Shown here piece by piece: positions 51,650-60,381 of a stretch of 64,000 bases of DNA. Below the pieces are notes generated by a model. It saw only the letters and a list, made by a program, of their open reading frames with translations, did no database searches and was not told the origin of the DNA. The stretch's first letter is position 1, and every line of letters starts with the position of its first letter. The DNA lies in assembly GCF_016735595.1 (NCBI RefSeq), contig NZ_JAERRB010000008.1, positions 62,001-126,000 of the forward strand, in the 5' to 3' direction. The stretch is from Chryseolinea lacunae. GTDB lineage: Bacteria; Bacteroidota; Bacteroidia; Cytophagales; Cyclobacteriaceae. Made by a program: the position numbers and the translations under genes.

Positions 51650-52729
51650 ATGCGCATTTTTCTGCTGTCAGCTCTCGTATTAATCCAAACCGCCCTTCGT
51701 GCGCAAGACACAACGACCATCTCTAGGCCACCGTCAATTCCGACTCCGGCAAAAGACACGGTGAGCATTGTAGGTGTGGGCGATATCATGATGGGAACGA
51801 GCTACCCCGAAAGCATGCTGCCTGCCGACGACGGCGCATTCCTCATGAGAGACGTGGAGCCCTACCTCAACGATGCCGACATCACCTTTGGCAACCTGGA
51901 AGGAACACTGCTCGACGCAGGAGGGACACCAAAGACCTGCCGCGATCCAAAAGTTTGTTATGTGTTTCGCACACCGGTGCGTTATGTGAAGAACCTGCAA
52001 CGCGCCGGCTTCGACATGATGAGCCTGGCCAACAACCACGCCGGCGACTTTGGCGAAACCGGGCGGAAGAGCACCATGAAAACACTAGACACGGCGGGCA
52101 TCAAACACGCCGGACAGTTGGTGCAGAAATATGTGCTCCTCACCAAAGACAGCATCACCTATGGCCTGGTGGCTTTTGCGCCCAACACAGGCTGCGTGAA
52201 CCTGAACGATCTGGAGGGCGCCAAAAAACTGGTGGCTCACCTCGATTCCATTTGTGACATCGTGATTGTGTCGTTTCATGGTGGCGCCGAAGGAGCTCAA
52301 TACCAAAATGTTCCGCGGGCCATCGAACCCTTTCACGGCGAAAACCGCGGCGACGTATATAAGTTTTCACACACACTCATCGACGCCGGAGCCGACGTGG
52401 TGTTTGGCCACGGGCCGCATGTTACACGGGCCGTTGAAGTCTATAAAGAACGATTCATTGCCTACAGCATGGGGAATTTTTGTACCTATCGGGGAATCAG
52501 TGTCTCCGGTGTGAATGGTCTGGCACCCATCATAAAACTTTATACCGACCCGCACGGAAAGTTTTTCAAAGGAAAGATCACACCCACCTATCAAACCTAT
52601 GGCTCTGGCGTGAAAGTTGATCCTCAAAATCAGGTGATTAAGAAGATACAGGAACTGACAAAAAAAGATTTTCCTGAATCTCCGATTCGCATTGCCGAGA
52701 ATGGTTTAATTACTTACCTTGCTCAATAA
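51650..52729 (+). CDS. CapA-family (poly-gamma-glutamate synthesis-like) secreted protein
   Basis: 359 residues from ATG 51650 (MRIFLLSALVLIQTALRAQD, signal peptide). The calcineurin-like metallophosphoesterase fold of CapA/PgsA is shown by VGDIMMGTSYP, FGNLEGTLLD, SLANNHAGDFGETG, VSFHGGAEGAQYQ and FGHGPHVTRAVEVYKERFIAYSMGNF. In Bacillus CapA helps export poly-gamma-glutamate; in Bacteroidota its substrate is unknown. The MerR gene follows by 1 nt, and the M23 pair precedes it. Confidence 0.88.
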   Translation: MRIFLLSALVLIQTALRAQDTTTISRPPSIPTPAKDTVSIVGVGDIMMGTSYPESMLPADDGAFLMRDVEPYLNDADITFGNLEGTLLDAGGTPKTCRDPKVCYVFRTPVRYVKNLQRAGFDMMSLANNHAGDFGETGRKSTMKTLDTAGIKHAGQLVQKYVLLTKDSITYGLVAFAPNTGCVNLNDLEGAKKLVAHLDSICDIVIVSFHGGAEGAQYQNVPRAIEPFHGENRGDVYKFSHTLIDAGADVVFGHGPHVTRAVEVYKERFIAYSMGNFCTYRGISVSGVNGLAPIIKLYTDPHGKFFKGKITPTYQTYGSGVKVDPQNQVIKKIQELTKKDFPESPIRIAENGLITYLAQ

Positions 52730-52730
52730 G

Positions 52731-53069
52731 ATGGCGTATAAGGAAAAGGAAATAGAAAAACTTTACTACTCCATTGGAGAAGTTGCAGAAATGTTTAGCG
52801 TGGCTCCATCGCTCATCCGTTTTTGGGAATCGGAGTTTGACCTCATCAAGCCTAAGAAAAACAGAAAGGGAAATCGCCAGTTCACCAAGGAGGACATCGA
52901 TCATGTTCGCACGATCTATCACCTGGTGAAAGAAAAAGGATTCACCCTGCAAGGCGCCAAGGAGATGTTGCGTAACGATACACAAGCCGTTCGCGACAAT
53001 ATGGAATTTATCGACTCACTCAAAAGAGTTCGTGGTTTCCTCGTTGAGCTTCGCGAAAAACTGCATTAA
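52731..53069 (+). CDS. MerR-family transcriptional regulator
   Basis: 112 residues from ATG 52731. The N-terminal MerR winged-helix has YSIGEVAEMFSVAPSLIRFWESEF, KPKKNRKGNRQFTKEDIDHVRTI and a C-terminal helix. There is no extra effector domain and no cysteine cluster, so metal sensing is unlikely. It begins 1 nt after the CapA stop, suggesting that it belongs to the M23-CapA operon and might regulate it. A clear terminator follows. Confidence 0.92.
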   Translation: MAYKEKEIEKLYYSIGEVAEMFSVAPSLIRFWESEFDLIKPKKNRKGNRQFTKEDIDHVRTIYHLVKEKGFTLQGAKEMLRNDTQAVRDNMEFIDSLKRVRGFLVELREKLH

Positions 53070-53095
53070 AATCAGCATTTAAGTATCACCCTATT

Positions 53096-53120
53096 CCGAA
53101 GAAAACCCTTCGGTTTTTTT
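53096..53120 (+). terminator. Rho-independent terminator after MerR gene
   Basis: CCGAAG (53096-53101) pairs with CTTCGG (53108-53113) over the loop AAAACC and is followed by seven T. The T run plus the next G gives TTTG (53118-53121), 18 nt before TATCTATC (53140-53147); this may act as a weak promoter for dprA. Confidence 0.8.
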
Positions 53121-53153
53121 GTTCAGATCCTCCTCACTTTATCTATCTGTTGT

Positions 53154-54260
53154 ATGGATCAGAACAGACTTTCCCTGCTTGCCCTGCATTTCATTCCCGG
53201 CATCGGCAATCAGCTCATTCGCCAGCTCATAAGCTATTGCGGCTCGGCCGAAAGGGTTTTCAAAACACCGCGAGGCAAACTCATGAAGATCCCGGGCATT
53301 GGCGCAGTGACGGCCGACAGCATTCGCCTTGGCAAGCCTTTTTCGGATGCAGAAAAAGAGATGCAACGCGCCCAGAAAGAAGACGTGACACTGGCATTCT
53401 TCACGGATAAAAATTATCCATCACGTCTCAAGCAAATCGCCGATGCTCCTTCCCTGCTCTACTGCAAAGGCAACATCAACTTTGAAACATCCAAAACCAT
53501 AGGCATCGTGGGCACACGCATGGCCACGCCCTATGGAAAGAAACTGGTGGAAGAACTGATGCTTGACCTGGCACCACACGAACCACTCATTGTGAGCGGC
53601 CTCGCCTATGGCATCGACATTGTAGCACACCGGCAGGCGCTGAAAAACAATATGGCTACCGTGGGCGTGATGGGAAGCGGCATTGACGTTATGTATCCTG
53701 CCTCGCATACCGAAACGTCAACAAAGATGCTGAAGCACGGCGGGCTCGTCACCGAAAATCCGTTTGGCACAAGGCCCGACGCACACAACTTCCCAGCCCG
53801 AAACCGCATCATCGCCGGGCTCTCCGACGCGCTCATCGTTATTGAAGCAGCCGAAAAAGGCGGCGCACTCATCACGGCAGAAATCGCCAACAGCTACAAC
53901 AAAGATGTGTTCGCGTTTCCCGGCAACATCGGCCAGCGCTTCTCCGAGGGCTGCAACGCCTTGATACGATCGAACAAAGCCAACCTGCTCACGTCGGTGA
54001 AAGACCTGGAATACATCATGAACTGGAGTGTGGGCACGCAGCCGGAGAAAAAGAAAATGTTCTTCGATGCAGACGCCTATAGCGCCGACGAACAGGAAGT
54101 GATAAAAGTATTATTGGAAAACAACCGGCAACTCGCCATCGACGACATTGGCTGGCGAACCGGCATTGCCATTGGCCGTCTGGCGTCTGTGTTGCTGGGG
54201 CTGGAATTTAAAAATGTGCTGGCCCCGTTGCCGGGAAAAGTTTATAAGCTGCTGGAGTGA
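53154..54260 (+). CDS. dprA: DNA-processing protein DprA
   Basis: 368 residues. DprA loads RecA on incoming single-stranded DNA during transformation. N-terminal helix-hairpin-helix region (IPGIGNQLIRQL, IPGIGAVTADSI); the Rossmann core has GIVGTRMATPYG, VSGLAYGIDIVAH, GSGIDVMYPASH and PARNRIIAGLSDALIVIEAAEKGGALITA. The C-terminal winged-helix (about 300-368) is present. The ATG at 53154 follows a probable -7 element closely. No other competence gene is in the window. Confidence 0.95.
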   Translation: MDQNRLSLLALHFIPGIGNQLIRQLISYCGSAERVFKTPRGKLMKIPGIGAVTADSIRLGKPFSDAEKEMQRAQKEDVTLAFFTDKNYPSRLKQIADAPSLLYCKGNINFETSKTIGIVGTRMATPYGKKLVEELMLDLAPHEPLIVSGLAYGIDIVAHRQALKNNMATVGVMGSGIDVMYPASHTETSTKMLKHGGLVTENPFGTRPDAHNFPARNRIIAGLSDALIVIEAAEKGGALITAEIANSYNKDVFAFPGNIGQRFSEGCNALIRSNKANLLTSVKDLEYIMNWSVGTQPEKKKMFFDADAYSADEQEVIKVLLENNRQLAIDDIGWRTGIAIGRLASVLLGLEFKNVLAPLPGKVYKLLE

Positions 54261-54270
54261 TGCGCAACGC

Positions 54271-54897
54271 TTATTGTCCCTGATCTTTCTGATTACATTT
54301 CTCTTTGATCACCTCATAGGCTTTCAAATCGCCAAGCTCGCCGGCTTTGCTCAGATCGAGGCAACCGTTTTTCATGTCGCCGAATTCGATGCGCAGAATT
54401 CCCCTCATATAATACGCATCCACATTCCGGGGATTGATCTGTATGATCTTTGAACAATCATTGATGGCGTCTTCATAGGCCTGCAAAAACTGCTTGGCTT
54501 TTCCGCGATTGAAATAGGCTTCAATATAATTTTCGTTGATGCCAATGGCCGACGAGAAATCGGCTATGGCGCCATAATAATCCTGCAGTTTCATCTTCAC
54601 GTTGCCGCGGGCAAAGAAGGCGTCGGCAAACTTGGGGTTCTTCTCGATGGCCGTGTTATAGTCTTTCATGGCGCCGTGGCGATCATCAAAGTTGTCTTTG
54701 ATGTTGCCGCGGATAAAATAGGCCGGTGCGTAGTTCGGATCTATCTCCAGCGCTTTGTTCAGGTTCAAGAGCGACTCCATGAATTCGTGTTTCTCATAGA
54801 GCTCGCGCCCTTTCTGGGTAAGCTCTTTGGCATTCTGAGCCTGCACGAGAACGGAGAAGAACAGCAAGCCGGGAAGAATAAAACCTAAACGCTTCAT
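54271..54897 (-). CDS. Secreted TPR-repeat protein
   Basis: 208 residues from ATG 54897 (MKRLGFILPGLLFFSVLVQAQ, a signal peptide); upstream codons in the same frame are open but lack a plausible start. The mature protein has five or so TPR units (for example YAPAYFIRGNIKDNFDDRHGA, FADAFFARGNVKMKLQDYYGA). It is probably periplasmic and mediates protein contacts. It lies 61 nt after the HMG-CoA lyase gene on the same strand. Confidence 0.85.
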   Translation of the reverse strand: MKRLGFILPGLLFFSVLVQAQNAKELTQKGRELYEKHEFMESLLNLNKALEIDPNYAPAYFIRGNIKDNFDDRHGAMKDYNTAIEKNPKFADAFFARGNVKMKLQDYYGAIADFSSAIGINENYIEAYFNRGKAKQFLQAYEDAINDCSKIIQINPRNVDAYYMRGILRIEFGDMKNGCLDLSKAGELGDLKAYEVIKEKCNQKDQGQ

Positions 54898-54958
54898 AAT
54901 ATCGATTTTAAACAAAGTTAACCGATAAACGCGTGCTCGTCGGGTGGAAGTAATATTT

Positions 54959-55810
54959 TCAGTGCTTTGGAAATATTTCGTCGGCCAGTTGGAGGGCGGC
55001 GTTGAATTCGGATGGGCGGATGCCGGTGTCAACGCCTTTTTCATTCAGAAACGCCAGGATGGATTCGGTGGCCAGGTTGCCCACCAGGGCATCGTCGGCC
55101 ATAGGGCATCCACCAAAACCTTTGATGGCGCCGTCGAAACGGCGACAGCCAGCGTTGTAGGCCGCTTCAATCTTTTCGCGGGCGGTCTGCGGTGTAGCGT
55201 GAAGATGCACACCGATCTCGGCATTGGGATAGCGCGCCGACAATGTGGTGAACAAGTCGCGAATGTTTGCCGGCGTTGACACACCAATGGTGTCTGCCAG
55301 GCTCACAATGGCAACCCCCAGGGTCATGAGCTTGTCTACAAACGCTGACACATGCGCGGCGTTATAGGGATCGCCATAGGGATTTCCAAACCCCATGCTG
55401 ATATAGGTCACCAGCGTTTTGCCCGATTGCTTGCAGATGGCATTGATCTCTTCCACCGTCTGCAAGGCTTCGGCGATCGACTTGTTGGTGTTGCGTTGTT
55501 GAAAGGTTTCGGACATGGAGAGGGGAAAGCCCATGTAGGTCACCGACGCAAATGTCGAGGCTTCTTCGGCACCGCGGGTGTTGGCCACGATGGTGAGCAG
55601 CTTCGATGTTGTGTTGGACATGTCCAATTGGTTCAACACGTCGGCCGTGTCGCGCAGCTGGGGGATGGCTTTGGGCGATACAAAGCTTCCCGCATCGATT
55701 GTGTCGAACCCTGCTTTCAGCAACTGGTTAATATACTTAACTTTCATTGCCGTCGGTATGAACGTAGTAAGGCCTTGCATGGCGTCGCGGGGACATTCGA
55801 TAATCTTCAT
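54959..55810 (-). CDS. Hydroxymethylglutaryl-CoA lyase
   Basis: 283 residues. It splits HMG-CoA to acetoacetate and acetyl-CoA in leucine breakdown. The metal/catalytic Asp is in ECPRDAMQG; the signature loop is IKGFGGCPMADDALVGN with the conserved Cys; the barrel His pair is GVHLHATPQ, where the usual HxHD is HxHA, as I believe is common in Bacteroidota homologues. The length is typical. It is divergent from the DUF1800 operon. The thiolase at 1872-3050 handles the same C4 pool. Confidence 0.88.
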   Translation of the reverse strand: MKIIECPRDAMQGLTTFIPTAMKVKYINQLLKAGFDTIDAGSFVSPKAIPQLRDTADVLNQLDMSNTTSKLLTIVANTRGAEEASTFASVTYMGFPLSMSETFQQRNTNKSIAEALQTVEEINAICKQSGKTLVTYISMGFGNPYGDPYNAAHVSAFVDKLMTLGVAIVSLADTIGVSTPANIRDLFTTLSARYPNAEIGVHLHATPQTAREKIEAAYNAGCRRFDGAIKGFGGCPMADDALVGNLATESILAFLNEKGVDTGIRPSEFNAALQLADEIFPKH

Positions 55811-55994
55811 GGGGAGATTACGTTTTTTTTGTTAACAACTATTTTTTAAACATACAGATTAAAGAAGGTAAACCCGAAACGACGGGAAAAAATTTGCAGT
55901 GGCCGAAGGCTAATGCGCTTCGTCCTCATTTTTGATATTTTTACCTGCGGAAAAAGATTAATCGACCTATAGAAACCACTCTACCACTAACACT

Positions 55995-57737
55995 ATGCCA
56001 TTACTTCCACTAAACGTTGCGCTGGATGTTAAGCGTGCCGCCCATCTTTTGAGAAGAGCAACGTTCGGGGCGACCAAGGATCAGATCGACGTCTTTGCGC
56101 AAAAAACACCGGCCGAAGCGGTCGGCTTGCTTTTCCGGCAAGGACTGCCCGACCCATCCCTACCCATCGACCCGAAAACCGGCCAACCCTGGGTGCTCAC
56201 GCCCGTCACCGAAGCCAACAGCAAAGGATTTGAACTCGAAGAGTATTTCAAGAAATGGGTCATTGGTCAAATGATGAGCGCCGGTGTGGCCGAAAGCGAT
56301 TCGCTAGCCTACTCTGCCCGCGAAAAACTTGTGCACTTCCTGCATACCCACTTCACCACGATCACCTCTAAAGTAGGCAACTCACGCTCACTCTACTATC
56401 AAAATCAACTGTTCCGTCAATTCGCGCTCGACGGCGTGAGCGACCCCGACGTGAACTTCAAAAACCTTACAGCCAGGATCAGCGTCGACAACGCCATGCT
56501 CCGGCTGCTCGACGGCAACCTGAACGTGAAAGGCAGCGAAAACGAAAATTACGCCCGCGAACTTCTGGAACTCTACAGCATTGGCCGCGGCCTCGAAGGA
56601 ACACAACCACCCACCACCACACCGGGCGACTATGGCGTTTACACGGAAGACGATGTGAAAGCCGCCGCCAAAGTTTTGTCGGGCTGGGATGTGGACGACA
56701 CCTTTGCCAACATCGACCTCACCACCGACCTTCCCCGGGGCAAAGTGAAAGGCTCTCCCACCAACGCTTCATCGCACGACAACTCGGTGAAACAATTCAG
56801 CGCGCATTTTGGCAACGCCACGGTGCAACCCGATCCTGCCCGTCTGAACGGCGGCAATCCAACCGAAGACAGCGCATTCGATGAGATTACTCAATGGATT
56901 GATCTCATCTATGCAAATGACGAAACCCCCAAGAACATTTGCCGGAAGATCTATCGCTTCTTTGTCTACGCCATGCACACGCCTGAAGAGGCCATTGCCA
57001 TAGACGACACCATCATTAAAGAGATGGCACTCACCTTTGTTACTGGCGGATACAAAATACAACCGGTGATTGAAGAGCTGCTTTGCAGCATCCATTTCTA
57101 CGAAGCCGGCGGCGCCGTGACCGACGACAACTTTGGAGGCATCATTAAATCGCCCATCGATCTCGTGGTGGGCACACTGCGCTTCTTTGGCGTAACCATT
57201 CCCGACGTTGCCGCTGACACCACTCGCTTCTATGAAGCCACCGGCGAAATTCTGGGCAACGTTACGCTGCAGGCCATGAGTTTCTATGAACCCTACGATG
57301 TGGCCGGGTATGATGCCTATCATCAGTTCCCCATCTATCATCGCTATTGGATAACGCCCAACACATTGGCAAACCGCTACAACTTTATCCGCGACCTCTT
57401 CAACAGCATGGCCCAAAATTCCATGTTCGACATTGATCTGTATCAGTGGGTTAAAAATAATATCGAAAATGCCAAGGCCGCCGACGCGGGACTTCTGACG
57501 ATGGAAATCGCTAAATACGTTCTTCCCGTAACCGACAACCTCACCTTCGATGATGCCACGGACGATACGTCGGGCCTGACGGCAAAACGCCTCAACTATT
57601 TCAAGGCACGATTCCTCCAGACGTTTGACGAAGCCTACTGGACACAACGCTGGAATGAAAATGCCGCCGATCTGGACGCACAGTTGGAATACCTTTTCAA
57701 CACCATGCTGCAATCTCCCGAATATCAACTTGCATAA
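55995..57737 (+). CDS. DUF1800 family protein
   Basis: 580 residues, no clear signal peptide at the annotated start (MPLLPLNVALDVKRAAHLLRRATFGAT). The family motif is HLLRRATFGATKDQIDVF, and later segments FLHTHFTT and NYARELLELYSIG are typical. DUF1800 genes are nearly always followed by a DUF1501 gene, as here (10 nt gap). Function is unknown; the pair is often seen in organisms with large extracellular proteomes. A DUF1501, a beta-barrel and a lipoprotein gene follow in the same operon. Confidence 0.88.
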   Translation: MPLLPLNVALDVKRAAHLLRRATFGATKDQIDVFAQKTPAEAVGLLFRQGLPDPSLPIDPKTGQPWVLTPVTEANSKGFELEEYFKKWVIGQMMSAGVAESDSLAYSAREKLVHFLHTHFTTITSKVGNSRSLYYQNQLFRQFALDGVSDPDVNFKNLTARISVDNAMLRLLDGNLNVKGSENENYARELLELYSIGRGLEGTQPPTTTPGDYGVYTEDDVKAAAKVLSGWDVDDTFANIDLTTDLPRGKVKGSPTNASSHDNSVKQFSAHFGNATVQPDPARLNGGNPTEDSAFDEITQWIDLIYANDETPKNICRKIYRFFVYAMHTPEEAIAIDDTIIKEMALTFVTGGYKIQPVIEELLCSIHFYEAGGAVTDDNFGGIIKSPIDLVVGTLRFFGVTIPDVAADTTRFYEATGEILGNVTLQAMSFYEPYDVAGYDAYHQFPIYHRYWITPNTLANRYNFIRDLFNSMAQNSMFDIDLYQWVKNNIENAKAADAGLLTMEIAKYVLPVTDNLTFDDATDDTSGLTAKRLNYFKARFLQTFDEAYWTQRWNENAADLDAQLEYLFNTMLQSPEYQLA

Positions 57738-57747
57738 CGACAAAGAC

Positions 57748-59454
57748 ATGAACAAATCGAGAAGAGATTTTTTAAAGAAGTTCCCGTTGGCCATGAGTAT
57801 TCCCTTTGCCATCGGTGGCATTCCGATTCGGGTTTTGGGTGAGTCCACATCGCTGGCTCGCATGGCCGCAGCCAGTGGCAACGACCGCGTGCTCATCATT
57901 CTGCAGATGCACGGCGGAAACGATGGATTGAATTGTTTGATCCCGGTTGAAAAATATGACGAGTATCACAGCCGTCGCGCCAACATTGCCATCCCCGCCA
58001 AAAACAGTTTACGAAAATATATTCCCCTCGACACCACCCTGCCTGCCGACGTGCAAGTTGGACTCCACCCCGACATGCTGGCCATGAAAGGCATGTATGA
58101 TCAGGGTCGCGTGGCCTTTGTGCAGGGCGTGTCGTATAAGAACAACAACGGCTCGCACTTCCGCGGCCGCGACATCTGGTTTATGGGGGGCTCCGCCGAC
58201 GACTACTACCAGTCGGGTTGGGTTGGACGCTACTTGGAGAGTGAGTTCGCTCCCAAAAAATATCCCGAAGATTTCCCCAACCCCGAGATGCCCGATCCCC
58301 TGGCCATTGAAATGGGCAGTGATGTGTCGCTCATCTTCCACCAGCAGGGGAACATCCCCACATCGATCTCCATCAACGACCCGGAATCATTTGCCAAACT
58401 CGTAGGAGAACTGGAAGGTTTTGTAGACGAAGAGGTGGACCCGCGCGGTCTTCCACCCGACTATCTAAAAGGCTCTCCGTATTATAAAGAACTCGACTGG
58501 ATCTTGAGTCTCGAAGACAAATCAAAAGACTATGCACAACGTCTTGCCGAAGTCTATAAGAAAGGGGGCGCCACCAGTGTTACCTATCCTGAAAACTATC
58601 CCTTCAACGCGCCAAAGGGCAGCTTAAAAAATCCGCTGTCGTCGCAGTTGAAAGTGGTGGCGCAGCTTTTGGCCGGTGGTTGTCAGACCAAAGTGTTCCT
58701 GGTGAAAATCGGTGGCTTTGATTCGCATGCCGACCAGGTTGAAAAATACGACACCACCATGGGAGGTCACGCGGCATTGATGTATCACATCTCCACGGCG
58801 ATGAGTGCGTTCCAGGAAGACCTGCGCACACGCGGTATGGAAGAACGCGTGCTCACCGTAACCACGTCGGAGTTTGGCAGAAGAATTCAATCGAACGGCA
58901 GCTTTGGCACCGACCACGGCACGGGCGGCCCCATGTTCATCTTTGGTCGCGGCGTGCAGCCCGGCGTAGTGGGCACTGTGCCCGACCTTTCGAAAGGCAA
59001 CGTAGAGATGCAATACGACTATCGCCTCATCTATGGCAACATCATGAAAGACTGGATGCTGGTGGACGACACACGTCTCAACGAAATCTTCCCCGGCCTC
59101 ATGACCTCCACTGGCACCACCGACGGCGTTACGTTCCAGACCTTGCCGCTGGCACAGCAAACCATTACGAGCACCGAAAGTTTCATTGGCGATCGCTTCG
59201 CGTTGGGCGAGTGTTATCCCAACCCCGCCAAAGACAAAACATCGCTGTGGTTTAAACTGAACAGCACCTACCAGGTGAACGTGGACCTCATGAACGATCA
59301 GGGCAAGGTGGTGAAGACGATGGTGAATGGTGTTTATGAACCGGGCGAGCACAAAGTTGAAATCGAGCTAACCGGATTGCCTGTGGGACATTATATTTAT
59401 CAATTCAAAACCGGCTTCTATAAGGAATCCAAGAAATTAGTGATCATAAAATAA
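57748..59454 (+). CDS. DUF1501 family secreted protein with T9SS sorting domain
   Basis: 568 residues from ATG 57748 (MNKSRRDFLKKFPLAMSIPF): the SRRDFLKK start resembles a twin-arginine export signal. The DUF1501 core has ILQMHGGNDGLNCLIPV, FVQGVSYKNNNGSHF, GGFDSHADQVEKYDTT and TTSEFGRRIQSNG with a DHGTGGPMF segment, features of a sulfatase-like (alkaline phosphatase superfamily) fold. The final ~85 residues (CYPNPAKDKTSLWF...KESKKLVIIK) form a T9SS sorting domain. It is exported, unlike its DUF1800 partner, which has neither signal. The coupling of a Tat-like start with a T9SS tail is noteworthy. Confidence 0.87.
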   Translation: MNKSRRDFLKKFPLAMSIPFAIGGIPIRVLGESTSLARMAAASGNDRVLIILQMHGGNDGLNCLIPVEKYDEYHSRRANIAIPAKNSLRKYIPLDTTLPADVQVGLHPDMLAMKGMYDQGRVAFVQGVSYKNNNGSHFRGRDIWFMGGSADDYYQSGWVGRYLESEFAPKKYPEDFPNPEMPDPLAIEMGSDVSLIFHQQGNIPTSISINDPESFAKLVGELEGFVDEEVDPRGLPPDYLKGSPYYKELDWILSLEDKSKDYAQRLAEVYKKGGATSVTYPENYPFNAPKGSLKNPLSSQLKVVAQLLAGGCQTKVFLVKIGGFDSHADQVEKYDTTMGGHAALMYHISTAMSAFQEDLRTRGMEERVLTVTTSEFGRRIQSNGSFGTDHGTGGPMFIFGRGVQPGVVGTVPDLSKGNVEMQYDYRLIYGNIMKDWMLVDDTRLNEIFPGLMTSTGTTDGVTFQTLPLAQQTITSTESFIGDRFALGECYPNPAKDKTSLWFKLNSTYQVNVDLMNDQGKVVKTMVNGVYEPGEHKVEIELTGLPVGHYIYQFKTGFYKESKKLVIIK

Positions 59455-59475
59455 TAAAGAACCCTTTACCCTGTG

Positions 59476-60381
59476 ATGAAACGACTCTACTTCGTGCTGC
59501 TGTTTTTTTTGATAGTGGCCACTGCTACCGCCCAGGAAAAAAAACGGTCAGGTTCCGAGCGAAAACGAAAAAACAACGCTGCCTATAACAAGAAGAACAA
59601 AGAAGACGACAAGTTTTTGCAGAAGCAATGGTGGCTCGGTTTCAAGGCAGGACCAAACCTTTCGAAGGTGTCGGTAGACAAGACCTACTCCATTGTGGTG
59701 CCTACCAACTACGAAGCGAGCACCATCGGCAAGAATTATGAAAGCTACAACCTGATGGGCTCACAAGCCACCCTCGAAGTATCGTTCTATTTTAAAGGCT
59801 TCACCATCAGTTTTCAACCCACCTATCAACGCAGCCGGTTTGAATACAGCAACCAGTTCACCTGGAGCGACACCGTGGCCACGCACAACGTGGAGTTGAA
59901 ATACAACCAGGAGCAGAAGTTGAGCTACGCCGTTCTTCCCTTGCTGGTGAAATACGATTTCCTTACCGGCCGTCTTCGTCCCTATGTGCAGATTGGTGTC
60001 TACTCGGCACTCCTGCTGGATGCCACCAAGATTGTTACCGTGAGTGGTGTGGATCAGGCCAGCGGTGGAGCCAATGAATTTCAGAACGAATCGGTGATCG
60101 TGGGTGCCAAAGACCTCTTTGCCAAATCGCATTGGGGATTGCTGGGGGGGGTAGGCTTGAACTACAACCTCGGCAACAACGTGCGCCTCAACTTCGATGT
60201 GGCCTATAAGCATGGCATGAGCAACATCTCGTCCACCAAAAACCGTTTCAGCAGCGACCGGCTTTCGGGCGTGGGCGATGCCCTCGACGACCTGAAGCTC
60301 GACAACATTTCGGTTACGCTGGGATGTCTGTTCCCCCTCCGCTTCCTGTCGAGTGGTTTCAAAACTCTGGATAAAAAATGA
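59476..60381 (+). CDS. Outer membrane beta-barrel protein
   Basis: 301 residues from ATG 59476. Signal peptide MKRLYFVLLFFLIVATATAQ, then a strongly basic linker (KKRSGSERKRKNNAAYNKKNK) and a set of alternating strands typical of small porin-like barrels (FKAGPNLSKVSV, YFKGFTISFQPTYQRSRF, YAVLPLLVKYDFL, GLLGGVGLNYNLGNNVRLNFDVAYKHG). The barrel is about 12 strands by eye. It is the third gene of the DUF1800/DUF1501 operon and overlaps the lipoprotein gene by 4 nt. Function unknown. Confidence 0.82.
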   Translation: MKRLYFVLLFFLIVATATAQEKKRSGSERKRKNNAAYNKKNKEDDKFLQKQWWLGFKAGPNLSKVSVDKTYSIVVPTNYEASTIGKNYESYNLMGSQATLEVSFYFKGFTISFQPTYQRSRFEYSNQFTWSDTVATHNVELKYNQEQKLSYAVLPLLVKYDFLTGRLRPYVQIGVYSALLLDATKIVTVSGVDQASGGANEFQNESVIVGAKDLFAKSHWGLLGGVGLNYNLGNNVRLNFDVAYKHGMSNISSTKNRFSSDRLSGVGDALDDLKLDNISVTLGCLFPLRFLSSGFKTLDKK